The translations under genes and the position numbers were made by a program. Positions 19,415 through 29,730 of a DNA stretch of 64,000 bases are shown here, in pieces (the stretch's first letter is position 1; every line of letters begins with the position of its first letter). Source of the DNA: Macrocystis pyrifera (taxonomy: Eukaryota > Sar > Phaeophyceae > Laminariales > Laminariaceae); assembly GCA_031763025.1 (NCBI GenBank), contig JASSKH010000024.1, positions 6,167,387-6,231,386 on the forward strand. Reading direction: 5' to 3'. Under the pieces are notes generated by a model. It searched no databases. It was not told where the DNA came from and saw only the letters and a list, made by a program, of their open reading frames with translations.

Positions 19415-20776
19415 TATTATTGTAGTATCGCCGTAATGTTATCATCGTTTCACACACGGCAGAATATTTCCAAGAGCCAACCAACTGGGGGTCTCCGGAA
19501 TCATACAAAAATATACCTGGTACTTTTTTTTCTGTGTCTATCCATCCGTTCGTCCGCCGAATCGATCACAACCCACTCACCGCATCAGGCTACATATATG
19601 TACGTATGTGGTGAAACATGTAACATGGTGACTCGCGCAAAAGGTTATTTTCTTCAGACGATCCCGAACACGGTTGGTTGTGTAGCCCATGTTATCGTTT
19701 TGCGTTTGCCATCCGACAAGTTGTAGCCCATGTTTACACTATACTGCTGTTGTTGCGTTTGCCACCCGATAATGTGCCGCATAAGTTTCAACTTCAATCA
19801 CTCCTAATAATAAGAATTCCCAGAAAAAAAAAACAGCAGTACCATGACGGATAGACATCTTATAATATCCACCAGGCTTCGAGCTATTAGAGCCGCTGCC
19901 ATAAATCATTTTACCGCAGTGACTGTCAAACAACCTTGCCTTTTTACTTCCAAGTGATGCGTATATACCCAGAAACCCAAAAAGCAACGTGTTGTGGGTG
20001 AAGTTCTAAAGGGATTATTAAGGCATGCCTACAGTAGTACGCAGTAAAAGATATCCCCTGAAAAACGCTTTCTGAAACTGTGTAGGCGTGCGCCTGAAGA
20101 ATCAGTGTTTTTCGTTGTGCCTCTTTTTAGCTTGCCCGCGGTAGCAAGATACCACACACCCGCTCTCTTGAGTTAAGTTATTTCCGAGTAGATTTTCTCT
20201 AAACCCAAGGGGGACACACAACAAAAATGGTCGATTTGGAAACACATACAACACATCTTCTCTCGTCAGACGCATCGCTCTCCCGAAGCGCTTGTACAGC
20301 AAGAATATTATACTGCTGTATGTTGTGCTATCCGCCCTGTCGAGAGAGTTGGCTTGGAAATCCGTAGAAGTCGAGGGTGATGCGTGTGCATAAGCTTGCG
20401 TGCTGCACGCGGCTGCATCATGCGGAGTGCTCCCCCCCCCCCCCTGCGCAGCTCGCGGCTTGTCTCGTCTTGCAAGTCTTGGCGAGAGCTGTCTCACATG
20501 GACGTTTTCATGATGATGATGATGATGATGATGGCGACGATAACGACGACGACGACGATGATGATGATGATGATGGTGATGATTATTATGCTGTGTCACC
20601 ATCCAAACAATCTCCGGGACTCGTCTCGGTCTCATCCCGACACCCGCTCACCCACTACATAGTTCAACAACGAATCCCACACAGCTACATACGGTCCAAC
20701 AACTTACTGGGATCTCTCTGAGTCAGAAATACTACCACACCATACCGCATTTTGGCCTTTCGGCAATACACAGCAG
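19415..20776. other. Region without a supported gene
   Basis: Contains a GAT/GAC repeat at 20512-20590 and a C run at 20430-20442. Open frames there are low-complexity His/Asp/Met runs and not genes. Confidence 0.45.
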
Positions 20777-21035
20777 TGTTAAGTGTAAGGCAGTGTGGAC
20801 CTAGGGACCGACTACTGAGGTTGATGCCTTTGGCTCTCTGCTCTGGTCACTGACACGAGGTGCTTGACGATGTTATAAGCTCTTGTATTATTAGTTGCTG
20901 TTTGCCTCGCCAGATGTCTTCTGAACGAAGGGGCGAGGTGCTCATCAGAAAAGCAGACGATAACGCCTGCCAGGTATGATGAGGGGATGATTGCTACAAA
21001 CCATAACGCCGCAACAAGGGAGAGGGGATACTATA
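20777..21035 (+). repeat. 504-bp-spaced direct duplication, unit 1
   Basis: GTGTTAAGTGTAAGGCAGTG through GCCAGGTATGATGAGGGGA matches 21281-21545 with scattered differences. Contains CAAACAGCAGCTA-type and CTCGCCAG words. No coding. Confidence 0.85.
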
Positions 21036-21280
21036 ACACTAGCCCACCCTGAAGGGCCGTATATGCAGATTCATAGAAAAAACTCAGGCATGAACAAAAA
21101 CAATCCGGAGAATTCGGAGAATGGATCGAAGATACGGCGCTTCAAAAACACACTCCCACACCTCTAGCTTGCAAGGCTGTGGCCGATTACACGTGGACAC
21201 TGCGAAAGCCAACTTTGTCGGCGGAAAAAAAAAAATTCAGACCTTGAACAGGTGCCAATAGCGTCTAGTCGACGACGCCA

Positions 21281-21545
21281 GTGTTAAGTGTAAGGCAGTA
21301 TTGGACCTAGGGACCGACTACTGCCAGCAGGTTGATGCCTTTTTGGCTCTGCTCTGGTCACTGACACGAGGTGCTTGACGATGCTATAAGCACTTTTGTA
21401 TTAGCAGCTGCTGTTTGCCTCGCCAGGATGTCTTCTAAACGAAGGGGCGAGGCGCTCATCAGAAAAGCAGGCGACAACGCCTGCCAGGTATGATGAGGGG
21501 ACGATTGCTACAAACCATAATATGCCGTAACAGGGGAGAGGAGAT
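21281..21545 (+). repeat. 504-bp-spaced direct duplication, unit 2
   Basis: Second copy of the block at 20777. It carries small insertions relative to unit 1 (for example CAGCAG after CGACTACTGC). Confidence 0.85.
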
Positions 21546-21744
21546 ACCATAGCAGCAGCCGCCTGTATGATCTTAACAAGTGCATACATACATCACCATT
21601 CCCATATGCTGTACCAACTTGGACCTAAATATTATGAACTTTTGTATAATATTATTCAATTAAAAGATTTCAATATTGAGTGGACAGAGTGATACGTGCT
21701 TCAAAGAGCGTGAGTTTACACAGGGGCGTGTATCGTCATCGTTT

Positions 21745-21850
21745 TTCGGCAGGCTGCATTGGAAGGTTAAGGTTGCCAAGATACCGAACACCTAACAACA
21801 GCAAAAGGTGTTTTCGGAAAGATCTGGCCGAGAAAATACGACAGTGTTCG
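21745..21850 (-). repeat. Dispersed repeat K, minus-strand copy
   Basis: On the minus strand it carries CCAGATCTTTCCGAAAACAC then GTTGTTAGGTGTTCGG, matching the units at 35.0-35.4 kb. Confidence 0.6.
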
Positions 21851-21860
21851 ACTCTATCTA

Positions 21861-21965
21861 CTACGGGGGACCATAGTAAATAGGACCAAATATTGTTAGT
21901 AAAAATAGGTAAATATATAGGTTTTTATGTATCCCATAGGTCCTATTAACTATGGACCCTCGTAA
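21861..21965 (-). mobile_element. MITE family A copy, I/II ends
   Basis: Left CTACGGGGGACCATAGTAAA, right TTAACTATGGACCCTCGTAA, flanked by TA. Confidence 0.88.
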
Positions 21966-22025
21966 TAGGACCCTTGCACCGTTCGTTGTCCTAGAGAAAA
22001 CCCGCGATGAAAAACGATCGTACTA

Positions 22026-22130
22026 TTACGGGGGTCCATAGTTAATAGGACCTATGGTATACATAAAAACCTATATATTTACCTATTTTTTCTACCAAAA
22101 TTTGATCCTATTTACTGTGATCCTCCGTAA
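22026..22130 (+). mobile_element. MITE family A copy, II/I ends
   Basis: Left TTACGGGGGTCCATAGTTAA, right TTTACTGTGATCCTCCGTAA, flanked by TA. It sits 2 bp from the next partial copy. Confidence 0.88.
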
Positions 22131-22132
22131 TA

Positions 22133-22223
22133 TTAGCGGGGGGGGGGTCCATAGTTAATAGGACCTATGGTATACATAAAAACCCATATATTCACCTATT
22201 TTTACTAGCAATATTTGGTCCTA
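22133..22223 (+). mobile_element. MITE family A copy, 3' truncated
   Basis: TTAGCGGGGGGGGGGTCCATA through ATATTTGGTCCTA, then the match stops. The right inverted repeat is missing. Confidence 0.75.
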
Positions 22224-22235
22224 CCCTTACCGCAA

Positions 22236-22400
22236 TACCTCTCTACTCTGTGTGTGTTCTTCACATTAAACCATTAATTATTCTTTCTACCACCGTCGAT
22301 ATCCAGCACAACAACCAGTCAGTATCCGCCGTGCCGATTCTTCAATCCTATAAAGAGACGTGCAAGTTCTGTGGTCACTCTATGCGGGCTCACAACGCCG
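22236..22400 (+). repeat. Dispersed repeat M, copy 1
   Basis: Shares GTGTGTTCTTCAC, TTAAACC, TTCTTTCTACC, CGTCGA, ATCCAGCACAAC, GTGCCGATTCTTCAAT and AAGTTCTGTGGTCA with 46425-46535 and 46868-46985, and partly with 43598-43640. Noncoding. Confidence 0.65.
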
Positions 22401-22924
22401 CTCATGGCGCGGTGGGTGTTATCTTTTGTTGTTGTTGGTGGTGGTGGTGGTTGTTGTTGTTGTTGTTGTTGTTGTCGTGGTTGTTGGTGTTGCTGCTGTT
22501 GTTGTTTCGTTTGGTTTCCTCTTCTTTTCTTCTCTCGGGATGGTGTACACCTAAATATAAGCACTTTTTGTTGTTGAATATTGATATACAAACGGTCCCT
22601 ACATTAACGGGCAGAGTGGTACCACAGGCAGAAATACACGTTCATTCACGCTGCACAAAACATTTAAAATTTGCTGAGTGGGGCGGTCTGTGCGTGTAAT
22701 ATGGCGAGCGGTCTACAGCAGCAGTAGCATACGTTGCGGGGGCGATCGACTAACAGGGCGTCAGTGATTTGTTGTAGTAAACAGTTGACTTTTACGTCGA
22801 CTACTGGTTAATACCTGACACTAATTGTACCAAAAGAGCATACCAGGTATATATATAGCGAATACTCGCGACCCTGATTAGGTGTAGTAGGTAATGCGAA
22901 AGAAAGCTGAAAGAAATTATGCTG

Positions 22925-23008
22925 TACTGTAGTATTCTATCTCTCTACCGTGGATCATTTAATTTAAGTATTGGATTGGATGAGGCCTCCTGCGCCGGGC
23001 AGGAGGTC
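22925..23008 (-). repeat. Split direct repeat B2
   Basis: TACTGTAGTATTCTATCTCT through GGCCTCCTGCGCCGG matches B1 (23288-23371) in the same orientation with about five differences. On the minus strand it is the outer 3' end of the recombinase element. Confidence 0.8.
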
Positions 23009-23165
23009 TCGTCTGGTATTTCCCCCGCGCTGAGTAAAGTGGCGAATCACATACTCTGCGCCGGGTTAATGCCTGTAAATGATCTGGGTATACGAGCCCA
23101 AGATGCCAGTTCTACTGCCGGGTGGGTGGGATGGTCTCAAGAAATGGCGCGACCAACTCTACTCC

Positions 23166-23290
23166 CGAGGTTTTGGGAGCGAAAGGAAGAAGTGACCTCG
23201 CTTCGATACAAATTCCGAGACATTTCGATATCATCCATGGTTCCAATATTTATGCCAAATTTGAGTCCATAAATTAGATCGTCATTTTAC
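23166..23290 (-). repeat. Split direct repeat A2
   Basis: 125 bp, CGAGGTTTTGGGAGCGAAAG to AGATCGTCATTTTAC. It abuts B1 directly, sharing TAC. Four mismatches to A1. Confidence 0.88.
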
Positions 23291-23371
23291 TGTAGTATTC
23301 TGTCTCCCTACCGTGGATCATTTAATGCAAGTATTGGATTGGATGAGGCCTCCTGCGCCGGCCTGTGGTCC
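23288..23371 (-). repeat. Split direct repeat B1
   Basis: TACTGTAGTATTCTGTCTCC to GGCCTCCTGCGCCGG. Joined to A2 as expected for the internal B1A2 junction. Confidence 0.8.
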
Positions 23372-23447
23372 CGCCCATACTTCGTTATTTCAGATTTGCC
23401 TTTATAGTTGACCGCTGGTCCGGGGCAGAGTTGTCTCACCCAAACTT

Positions 23448-24750
23448 CTATAACCTGAACTCAGCCCTTTCCCGCACACGCCGCAAAGTCTTTTCTGAAC
23501 TGTGGCGACAATGGTAGGTCGCTAGCTTCCGCGTAGCTCTGGCCCCGTTTCTTCTTGCTACCCGCACTTGTCCACTCGAGGTAGCCCCGATGTAGTACTT
23601 CGCAACTGACTCTGTCTTCCAGCACCCAATTTTCATGATCTCGTCCACAGCCGTCCCGGCCAGGGATTTGCTGAGCGAGCCTCCCACTCGAAAGGAGTGC
23701 ATCGTGAAGTGGGTCGGCAGGTCTGCCATCCGCAGATAGCTTTGCGGGTTCGCCGTCATGCGGGCCGCGGAGAGAGCGAGACGGCCCCGGCCACCTTCTG
23801 CCGTAGCAACGGGGAAGAGGTGCCCGGTGGTTAAGTCCCACCCAATCCGCTGTGCGGCCGAGATATACGCGTAACCGCCCGAAAGGCGCAAATCACCGGG
23901 CAGTCCCGGTCCGCTAAGACTACCGCTGCCTCACTAGAGGCCCGAAGCGTCTTGCCAAACTGAAAGTTGAAAATCAAACCCATAGACGCTGAGGGCTTCA
24001 AAACGTGCGACCCCATGGTAAAGGAAAGATCACAACCCCTACGCATCGAATAGAAGGCCAAAGAATAGAAGGCGATATCTCGGGTCAGAGAAATACGCTC
24101 TGCCAGACAGCTGGCCACCTGAGCGCGCGACCGCATGTCGCTTAGCAGATCTATGAGTGTGTGTTCCAACATCGGCGCGGCGTGATTGACCTGAACCCCA
24201 ACCAGTTTCTGTTCCTCAGATACGAAGGTAAGATACGAACCAACGGGCTCGAGCACGGATTTCCTACCCGGCGGACAGGGTCCCATTCCTCTCCCTTACC
24301 GCTTTCTTTCATCGCCATTTTCAGCTTCGAGACAAAACTATTCGAATAGACTCGGCCGCGTACCGTTTTTTAGCACACGAAGACCCCGTCAGGCACGTAT
24401 CGTCGCCCGCATGGCCCACACCGAGGCAGGACGCTTCATGCACCATCTTGGTGCCTTTCCCTTGCGTGTCCAGGAAGCAGAGGAAATTAAAGACATCGTC
24501 CGGGGTAGCTGTTTGCCAACCACGGAACCCGGCCGATACAACGAGCACAAACGCGTCAAACTCGTCGGCCACCCTGCTTTTCCGGACTTGCCCCGGGGCG
24601 CCCTTCCATCGCAGCCAGTACTTGGCGTCGACGTGCTTGCAACGACAGGCACCCGCCCCAGATAGCCGGATACCGCGGGGCCGGCAATGATCGAAGCGGC
24701 TGAGCGCCGCACTTTCAGCAGAAATTAAACTGTGAAACGTTTTCTTCCTG
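23448..24750 (-). pseudogene. Tyrosine recombinase, frameshifted
   Basis: DNA strand-exchange recombinase of a YR transposon. In order on the minus strand: an N-terminal SAM-like part (ATPDDVFNFLCFLDTQGKGT, then CAKKRYAAESIR, about 24560-24370), a central part (FVSEEQKLVGVQV, IAFYSLAFYSMRRGCDLS, IFNFQFGKTLR, about 24286-23880), and the catalytic C-terminus (GHLFPVAT, LSAARMTAN, MHSFRVGGSLSKSLAGT, GCWKTESVAKYYIG). First catalytic Arg is near 24039, the HxxR near 23689-23699, and the nucleophile Tyr near 23592-23597. All key residues survive, but the pieces lie in different frames and so need at least two shifts. The best family match from memory is the Crypton/DIRS-like YRs of algae, oomycetes and invertebrates. 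Confidence 0.75.
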
Positions 24751-24936
24751 ACACGTAGAGCGAAACGCAAACCGAACCAAGTCCCTGGCCGTGGCCGCCC
24801 CGCTGATAAGTGCCCCACCCTGAATGTGGCTCCCGCTACGTAGCGCCGTTCTGTTTGAAGGAGAACGCCAAAGAAAGGGAGACCGTAAGCTTCGGTGAGC
24901 GTTCGAAAACGTCCGAAACCGCGAAATATATGCACT

Positions 24937-25688
24937 CTACCATGTGATAGCTGCCCGTCCCCGCGCGATAGTTGCCGAAACTTGGGCAATCGTTACCCTG
25001 TGGTACCGAAGTCTAACTCGTATGCTATCATACCCCAGTGAGAGCACCGCCAATTCTTGAGACCACCATCTGCGCTGGGCCACTGAAAGCACCCTTCCGC
25101 CGCCACTGCGGCCACCTCGATCCACCGCACTGCTGTGGCTAGCTAGCTGCACCAAAGGGAACCAATAGGCCTTAACATCCGGCAAAGGGACAACCGCGCG
25201 GGCCTCGCATTCCGCCAAGTGTTGCACGATGTGGCCGGTCATGATCGGAGGTGGGAAACAAAACCCGAAGGCCGGGACCTTGGTACCCGGAACGAGCGAG
25301 ACGGCGTGCGCGAACACGTCGGTCCCCGCCGAACCCGCACAGTCGTACTGAGATAAAAAGGGCAGTGCCTGCCCAGAACCGCCCCGGCTCCCAAGGCCCC
25401 TTGCTTGAAGAAGGTCAGCTGCTCTAGCGGTGTGGAAGGGTCTACCCAGGTCGCCGACGCCCGATTCGGGTTGGGACGCGGACCCTCCTCGGGCAACGCC
25501 GGGACCGGGGCTGACGCGATAGCAGCAGCGGCTGCTGGGAGGGCCGGTGTTGAGCACGTGATTCGCGGCATCCTCCAATACTCCCAAGACTTTAGCGACC
25601 GATTCGTAAAGCTTACGAGGTTTCGGGAGCGAAAGGAAGAAGTGACCTCGCTTCGATACAAGTTCCGAGACATTTCGATATCATCCAT
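24937..25688 (-). pseudogene. DIRS-like upstream protein segment, frameshifted
   Basis: Starts inside A1 with MDDIEMSRNLYRSEVTSSF. An Ala/Pro-rich linker with PEEGPRPNPNRASATWVDP follows. After a frame change near 25385 it reads TDVFAHAVSLVPGTKVPAFG, FCFPPPIMTGHIVQHL and VVPLPDVKAYWFPLVQLASH. The D-FA ... PPP ... WFPL pattern resembles the segment between RNase H and recombinase in DIRS-order elements. It lies directly upstream of the recombinase. Family assignment is from memory and tentative. Confidence 0.5.
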
Positions 25689-25740
25689 GGTTCCATTATT
25701 TGTGCCAAATTTGAGTCCATAAATTAGATCGTCATTTTAC
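25616..25740 (-). repeat. Split direct repeat A1
   Basis: 125 bp matching A2. It forms the 5' end of the minus-strand element and encodes the first residues of its protein. Confidence 0.88.
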
Positions 25741-26490
25741 CAAGTAAAAACGAAGTGGTATATGCACATATTTATGTATGTATAAAAGTCACCAGTCCCC
25801 GACCTGAGTTCAGTACATAACACTACAACCTAACCACACTCTCCGTCCGGAAAGTTACGGACCGTTCGGATATCCATGCTGACACCGAAACGGCCCTTAC
25901 ATGTTAAAAAAAAACATAAAATAGCATCACCCGCCTTCGATGTGGCATGTATACCAAACAATACAATAATAATAATAGATGCAGGAAGGAGTAAAAGACG
26001 ACACATAGAGTATCGTAGATAAAGCATAAAAGGAAATAGACATAGAAGATAGATAGACCTTGCGCATAATAGATTTCCTTTGGATCCGGGTATTTCTTCG
26101 TTCAGGAACGTTTTGAGTGATCAACGGTGAAGCTCATGCTGCACATTGTCGGATGGCAAGCCTAGTAATAATAATAGCCGAACGCTTTTCCCGCCGGGTT
26201 CGCCCGCAAAACTATATTGCTGTAGTGCTCGTGGTCGTCACCCCCGCCACAGAGAAACGCCGAAATAACACGCAACTCCCCCCGGGGGAATCAATGAATC
26301 AACCCCAGAGCCAACATAAGACTATACCGACAACATAAAAAGAGCCGTGCTGCGGCTTCGGTAGGGGTTTCACTTGATTATAGTTTGGGCGTGTGCTGCG
26401 GCAGGGCAGGGGGAGCGCCCAAAATCTGATCTTGAGAAAAAAACCAAAGAAAAAAGTGCGAAACCCGACAAACAAGTGTAGAGCTACTAT
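25741..26490. other. Region without a supported gene
   Basis: AT-richer sequence. A 42-bp stretch at 26115-26158 (TGATCAACGGTGAAGCTCAT) recurs at 34212-34266, and a diverged inverted form lies at 19745-19805. Confidence 0.45.
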
Positions 26491-26492
26491 TT

Positions 26493-26587
26493 CTCGGGGG
26501 GGGGGCATAGTAACCAGGACCCATCATACACACAAAAAACCAATATATTCCAGTATTTGTACTCAGCACGTTTGGGCCGGAATACTA
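26493..26587 (+). mobile_element. Highly diverged family A-like MITE
   Basis: CTCGGGGGGGGGGCATAGTA, then ACACACAAAAAACCAATATAT and GGGCCGGAATA. Recognisable as an old family A relative with no intact right end. The next copy is inserted at its edge. Confidence 0.5.
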
Positions 26588-26692
26588 TTACGGGGATCCA
26601 TAGTTAATGGGACCAAATTTGGTCAGGAAAAATAGTTAAATATATAGGCTTTTATGTATCCCATAGGTCCTATTAACTATGGACCCCCGTAA
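26588..26692 (-). mobile_element. MITE family A copy, II/II ends
   Basis: Left TTACGGGGATCCATAGTTAA, right TTAACTATGGACCCCCGTAA. Both ends are type II and near-perfect inverted repeats, flanked by TA. Confidence 0.9.
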
Positions 26693-26706
26693 TATTATGT
26701 TCTAAG

Positions 26707-26812
26707 ACGGGGGGCCACAGTAATCAGGACCCGTTTTATACACAAAAAACTATATATTCCAGTACTTTTGCGAAGGATATTAGGTCTTGATAACTATCTC
26801 CCTCGGGAATAT
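26707..26812 (+). mobile_element. Highly diverged family A-like MITE
   Basis: GACGGGGGGCCACAGTAATC, CACAAAAAACTATATATTCC and ATATTAGGTCTTGATAACTA. An old copy like the one at 26493. Confidence 0.5.
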
Positions 26813-26902
26813 AGGTACGCCACGAACAATATTGTGAAAATTCGCTACAGCAGTTAAAGGTATATAGCGTGGTATTCCAGTGATATCGGGTCAACTCTTT
26901 TA

Positions 26903-27009
26903 GTACGGGGGACCATAGAAAATAGAACCGAATATCGTTAGTAAAAATAGGGAATTGTATAGAGAGTTTTGTGTGTACCGTAGGTCCTATTTACCATGGT
27001 TCCCCGTAA
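26903..27009 (-). mobile_element. MITE family A copy, I/I ends
   Basis: Left GTACGGGGGACCATAGAAAA, right TTACCATGGTTCCCCGTAA, with TA on both sides. Confidence 0.85.
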
Positions 27010-27014
27010 TACTA

Positions 27015-27085
27015 CTTCAGTCCTGTTTTGGGGACAAACTGCTTGGAATTTGAGTGGTTCGTCCCAGAAACGGGACTGCAGTTCG
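27015..27085 (+). mobile_element. MITE family B fragment
   Basis: TTCAGTCCTGTTTTGGGGAC, CTTGGAATTTGAGTGGTTCG and CGGGACTGCAGTTC. The terminal CCCTTTCAG is missing. Confidence 0.65.
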
Positions 27086-27091
27086 CCGACC

Positions 27092-27228
27092 AGGCAGACA
27101 TTGTTTGCGCCAAGCGCGAAGCGCCGTGAGGCGTCCGGCGAGTCGCATGAAGGGTGAGAGCTGCATCCTACTGTTAATAAGAACCGCTTGTGCGAGGCGG
27201 ACTTGCATATGGATGACAGCTCCAATGG
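27092..27228 (-). repeat. Inverted copy of the 11.1-kb dispersed repeat
   Basis: Carries GCGAAGCGCCGTGAGGCG, CGAGTCGCATGAAGGGTGAG, AGAACCGCTTGTGC and CATATGGATGACAGCTCC in reverse complement of 11118-11240. Confidence 0.6.
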
Positions 27229-27732
27229 GTTAGTTTAATTTTCGGCGTAGCCACTTACAGAGACAGTAATGGGAGTACTGTGTAACTGTCTCTTGGGTGC
27301 CTTACCATAAACACTACGTGATACGATCATTCCCCTTGTGCGGACTAAAGGTGCACCCAAACTTACTGTCTGTCCGTCCGATCTATTATGTATAATCATT
27401 CGCCAGGCCTGTGATTCAGCCCCCTCACATACTTTCCATGCCCCCGGCTCCACCTTTCCCCCCGTCCCCATCCCCCCCCCCCCCCCCCCCCCCTCCGCCT
27501 CCTCTAAATCTGGATGGGCTAGCGTCGAGTGGCGACGCCGTTGGAAAACAAGTCACCAGACACTAGACATGCAATGTACAGACTGCTCCTTCCGGCACAA
27601 ATGCCACATAGACCAGACCAAACATAGACACCGTGCAGACAACAGCTCAAAACCCAGACCCACCGGTAAAGCAAACACAACACAACATACACGATTCACA
27701 GTGATTTTCCCATACCAAAACACACACCGAAT

Positions 27733-28300
27733 TTAGGCATGAAATTACTCAACCAACATTTTTTTTTCCTTTACCGGAACGCAAAACCCAGATTTAGACG
27801 TGAAACAATTGAACTAACCAGTTTTTTTTTATGCCCATATGATTACACAAACAGGATTAGACATGAAATTACTCAACTAACTACTTTTTTTCTCGTGCTA
27901 AAAACGCCAAAACCAGATTTAGACGTGAAACAATTGAACTAACCAGTTTTTTTCCCCTTTATCATAGCACAGACCGGATGTAGACATGAAATTAGTCAAC
28001 TAACGTTTTTTTTTAATCATACCAAAAACGCAAAAAAACAGAGTTAGACGTGAAACAATTGAACTAACCAGTTTTTTTCTTGCCCGTATCATAACCGGAT
28101 TCAGACATGAAATTACTCAACTAATCATTTTTTTTTTTTTTTTCCGATACCGAATCGCGAATCAGAAATATATTTGAAACTACTCGCCTAACCGTTTATT
28201 TTTTTTTTTTTTCCCATACCAAAACACAAACCAGATCTAGACATGAAACAACTCAACTAACCGTTTTTTCCCCCCCATATTCCCATATCCGAACCCAAAC
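27733..28300 (+). repeat. Dimeric tandem repeat, about 64-bp monomers
   Basis: Monomers alternate between two types. Type 1 has GACATGAAATTACTCAACTA, type 2 has GACGTGAAACAATTGAACTA. Each is followed by ACCAGTTTTTTTT or similar and a CCAAAACCAGATTTA spacer. The first five or six units keep strict alternation, giving a higher-order period of about 130 bp. The last units diverge. Confidence 0.85.
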
Positions 28301-28329
28301 CAGACATCAGACACGAAAAAAAAAAAGTA

Positions 28330-29100
28330 TGTGGTCTCTCCCATAGCATAATACTGGTAGTAAAAGCATAAAAGATGGACCAAAAACTTAGCATGAAGGC
28401 GGATCGCCTCACATGCGCACACACAGATACAGCATGTGTCACCCCGACATGTTCAATTCACATGAAGGTTGGGTCTTGTGGTAAGATACCCGTAAAACTT
28501 TACCGATTTCCATTGGGCGGTGGAAGTCTGGTCTGACATTATTCCTAAAATCCCGCACGTTAGGTGCACATACCAAGCGCTAAATGAAGGGGAGGGGTGG
28601 ATGATGCATGACATTAAGTCAAAACCTATTATACTCATGAAACGAACACCTTGCATGTGACCGACCACATGACCAAAGAGAAGGAGCACCAAGCGGTACG
28701 TAGATATCTTGATATCTTGAAGGATAGAAGCCGGTACTAAATGTGGGGGGATTGTTGGCCAAGCTTTCGGCAGTGAAGGTATACTCGGGAGCATTCGTGG
28801 GGTAGTTACCCATGGTGAAACGTACATATGACGGAAAGCGACGTACGGGGCATCCCGATGTGTGAGTAAGATTTTGTGTTATGCAAGCCGTCCTTAAACC
28901 TTGCATGGTAAAAATGACCTCCCTGGAGGAAAGTAACCAGTACAGCAGCAGGGCAAGAAGATAGAAGATACGATCGTGGGACGTCAGCATAGTTACCATG
29001 CAGATCGCCTGACACTAACGTGGGGTACTTGTGTTAAGGGTGTTGAACTTGGCTCCAGGGCCCGTGTTGGAGACACTATTTAGTGTGGTGCGCCGGCAAA
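28330..29100. other. Region without a supported gene
   Basis: No recognisable protein or repeat. The LINE that follows may extend some way into it, since its 5' end is not defined. Confidence 0.4.
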
Positions 29101-29178
29101 AGAACTGAAAGACACCAGACCCTCAACGAGTACTAGGAATGGGAAGTCCCAGTATCTTGAAAAATTCCCACTACCATT

Positions 29179-29472
29179 ATGAACACAAACAAGCTGGAGA
29201 TATTCTCGGAACAGATTAGGAGAAAGACGGTGAGGCAGGGTGGGCGGAGAAAGGAAAATTGGCAGGGTAAAGTACTAGTAGTGCTGATATTTGGAGTTCC
29301 TAGCGACATGACGAGGATTGAGCTCAGGAGGAAGTGCGACGAAGTAGGACTGTACTGCTTTGCAATAGGAAAGGTAGAACGGGAGGGAGAACACTTTCGA
29401 GTCACGCTAAAGCCGAAAGCGAGCATGAGGTGGCAGAGGATAGAGACGGGAAAAAGTGTCGGCATGGGTTAG
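29179..29472 (+). pseudogene. LINE first-frame fragment
   Basis: 97 codons from ATG. Contains a basic region (EQIRRKTVRQGGRRKENWQG) and a fold-like stretch (VLVVLIFGVPSDMTRIELRR) typical of the conserved segment that precedes the endonuclease in some LINEs. Ends at a stop well before the endonuclease. Confidence 0.5.
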
Positions 29473-29730
29473 AAGACTATGATGGAGAGTATGTACAGCT
29501 AATGGAATAGCGAAACTAAGACGTAGTCCCAGGGTGAACGAAGGTAAGGGGAGACAGGAAGCAGCAAGTGACTCAAAGGGAATGGGGGAGAAACATAGGG
29601 GCGCAGAACAAGCAGACAAGAACAGAAACGGAAACGGAAAGAGAGCGCTCCAAGAAGAGAAAATAGAAATACTCGTAGCGACAACGGAGAAGGAACAATA
29701 GGTAAGACTAGAGCGGATAGTGAAACGAAA

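Larger units (their letters stand above)
22925..25740 (-). mobile_element. Tyrosine-recombinase element with split direct repeats
   Basis: Read on the minus strand the order is A1 (25740-25616), a 2.2-kb internal region, B1 (23371-23288), A2 (23290-23166), a 157-bp spacer, then B2 (23008-22925). A1 and A2 are each 125 bp and differ at four positions. This A1-internal-B1A2-B2 plan is the split-direct-repeat structure known from Ngaro/PAT-type DIRS-order retrotransposons, which integrate through a circular intermediate. The internal region encodes a decayed tyrosine recombinase and an upstream DIRS-like segment. I find no reverse transcriptase or RNase H, so it is an internally deleted, non-autonomous or novel form. 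Confidence 0.75.

Noticed and set aside
24161-24690. Plus-strand frames across the YR element
   Set aside because: They overlap recombinase sequence with clear family motifs on the minus strand.
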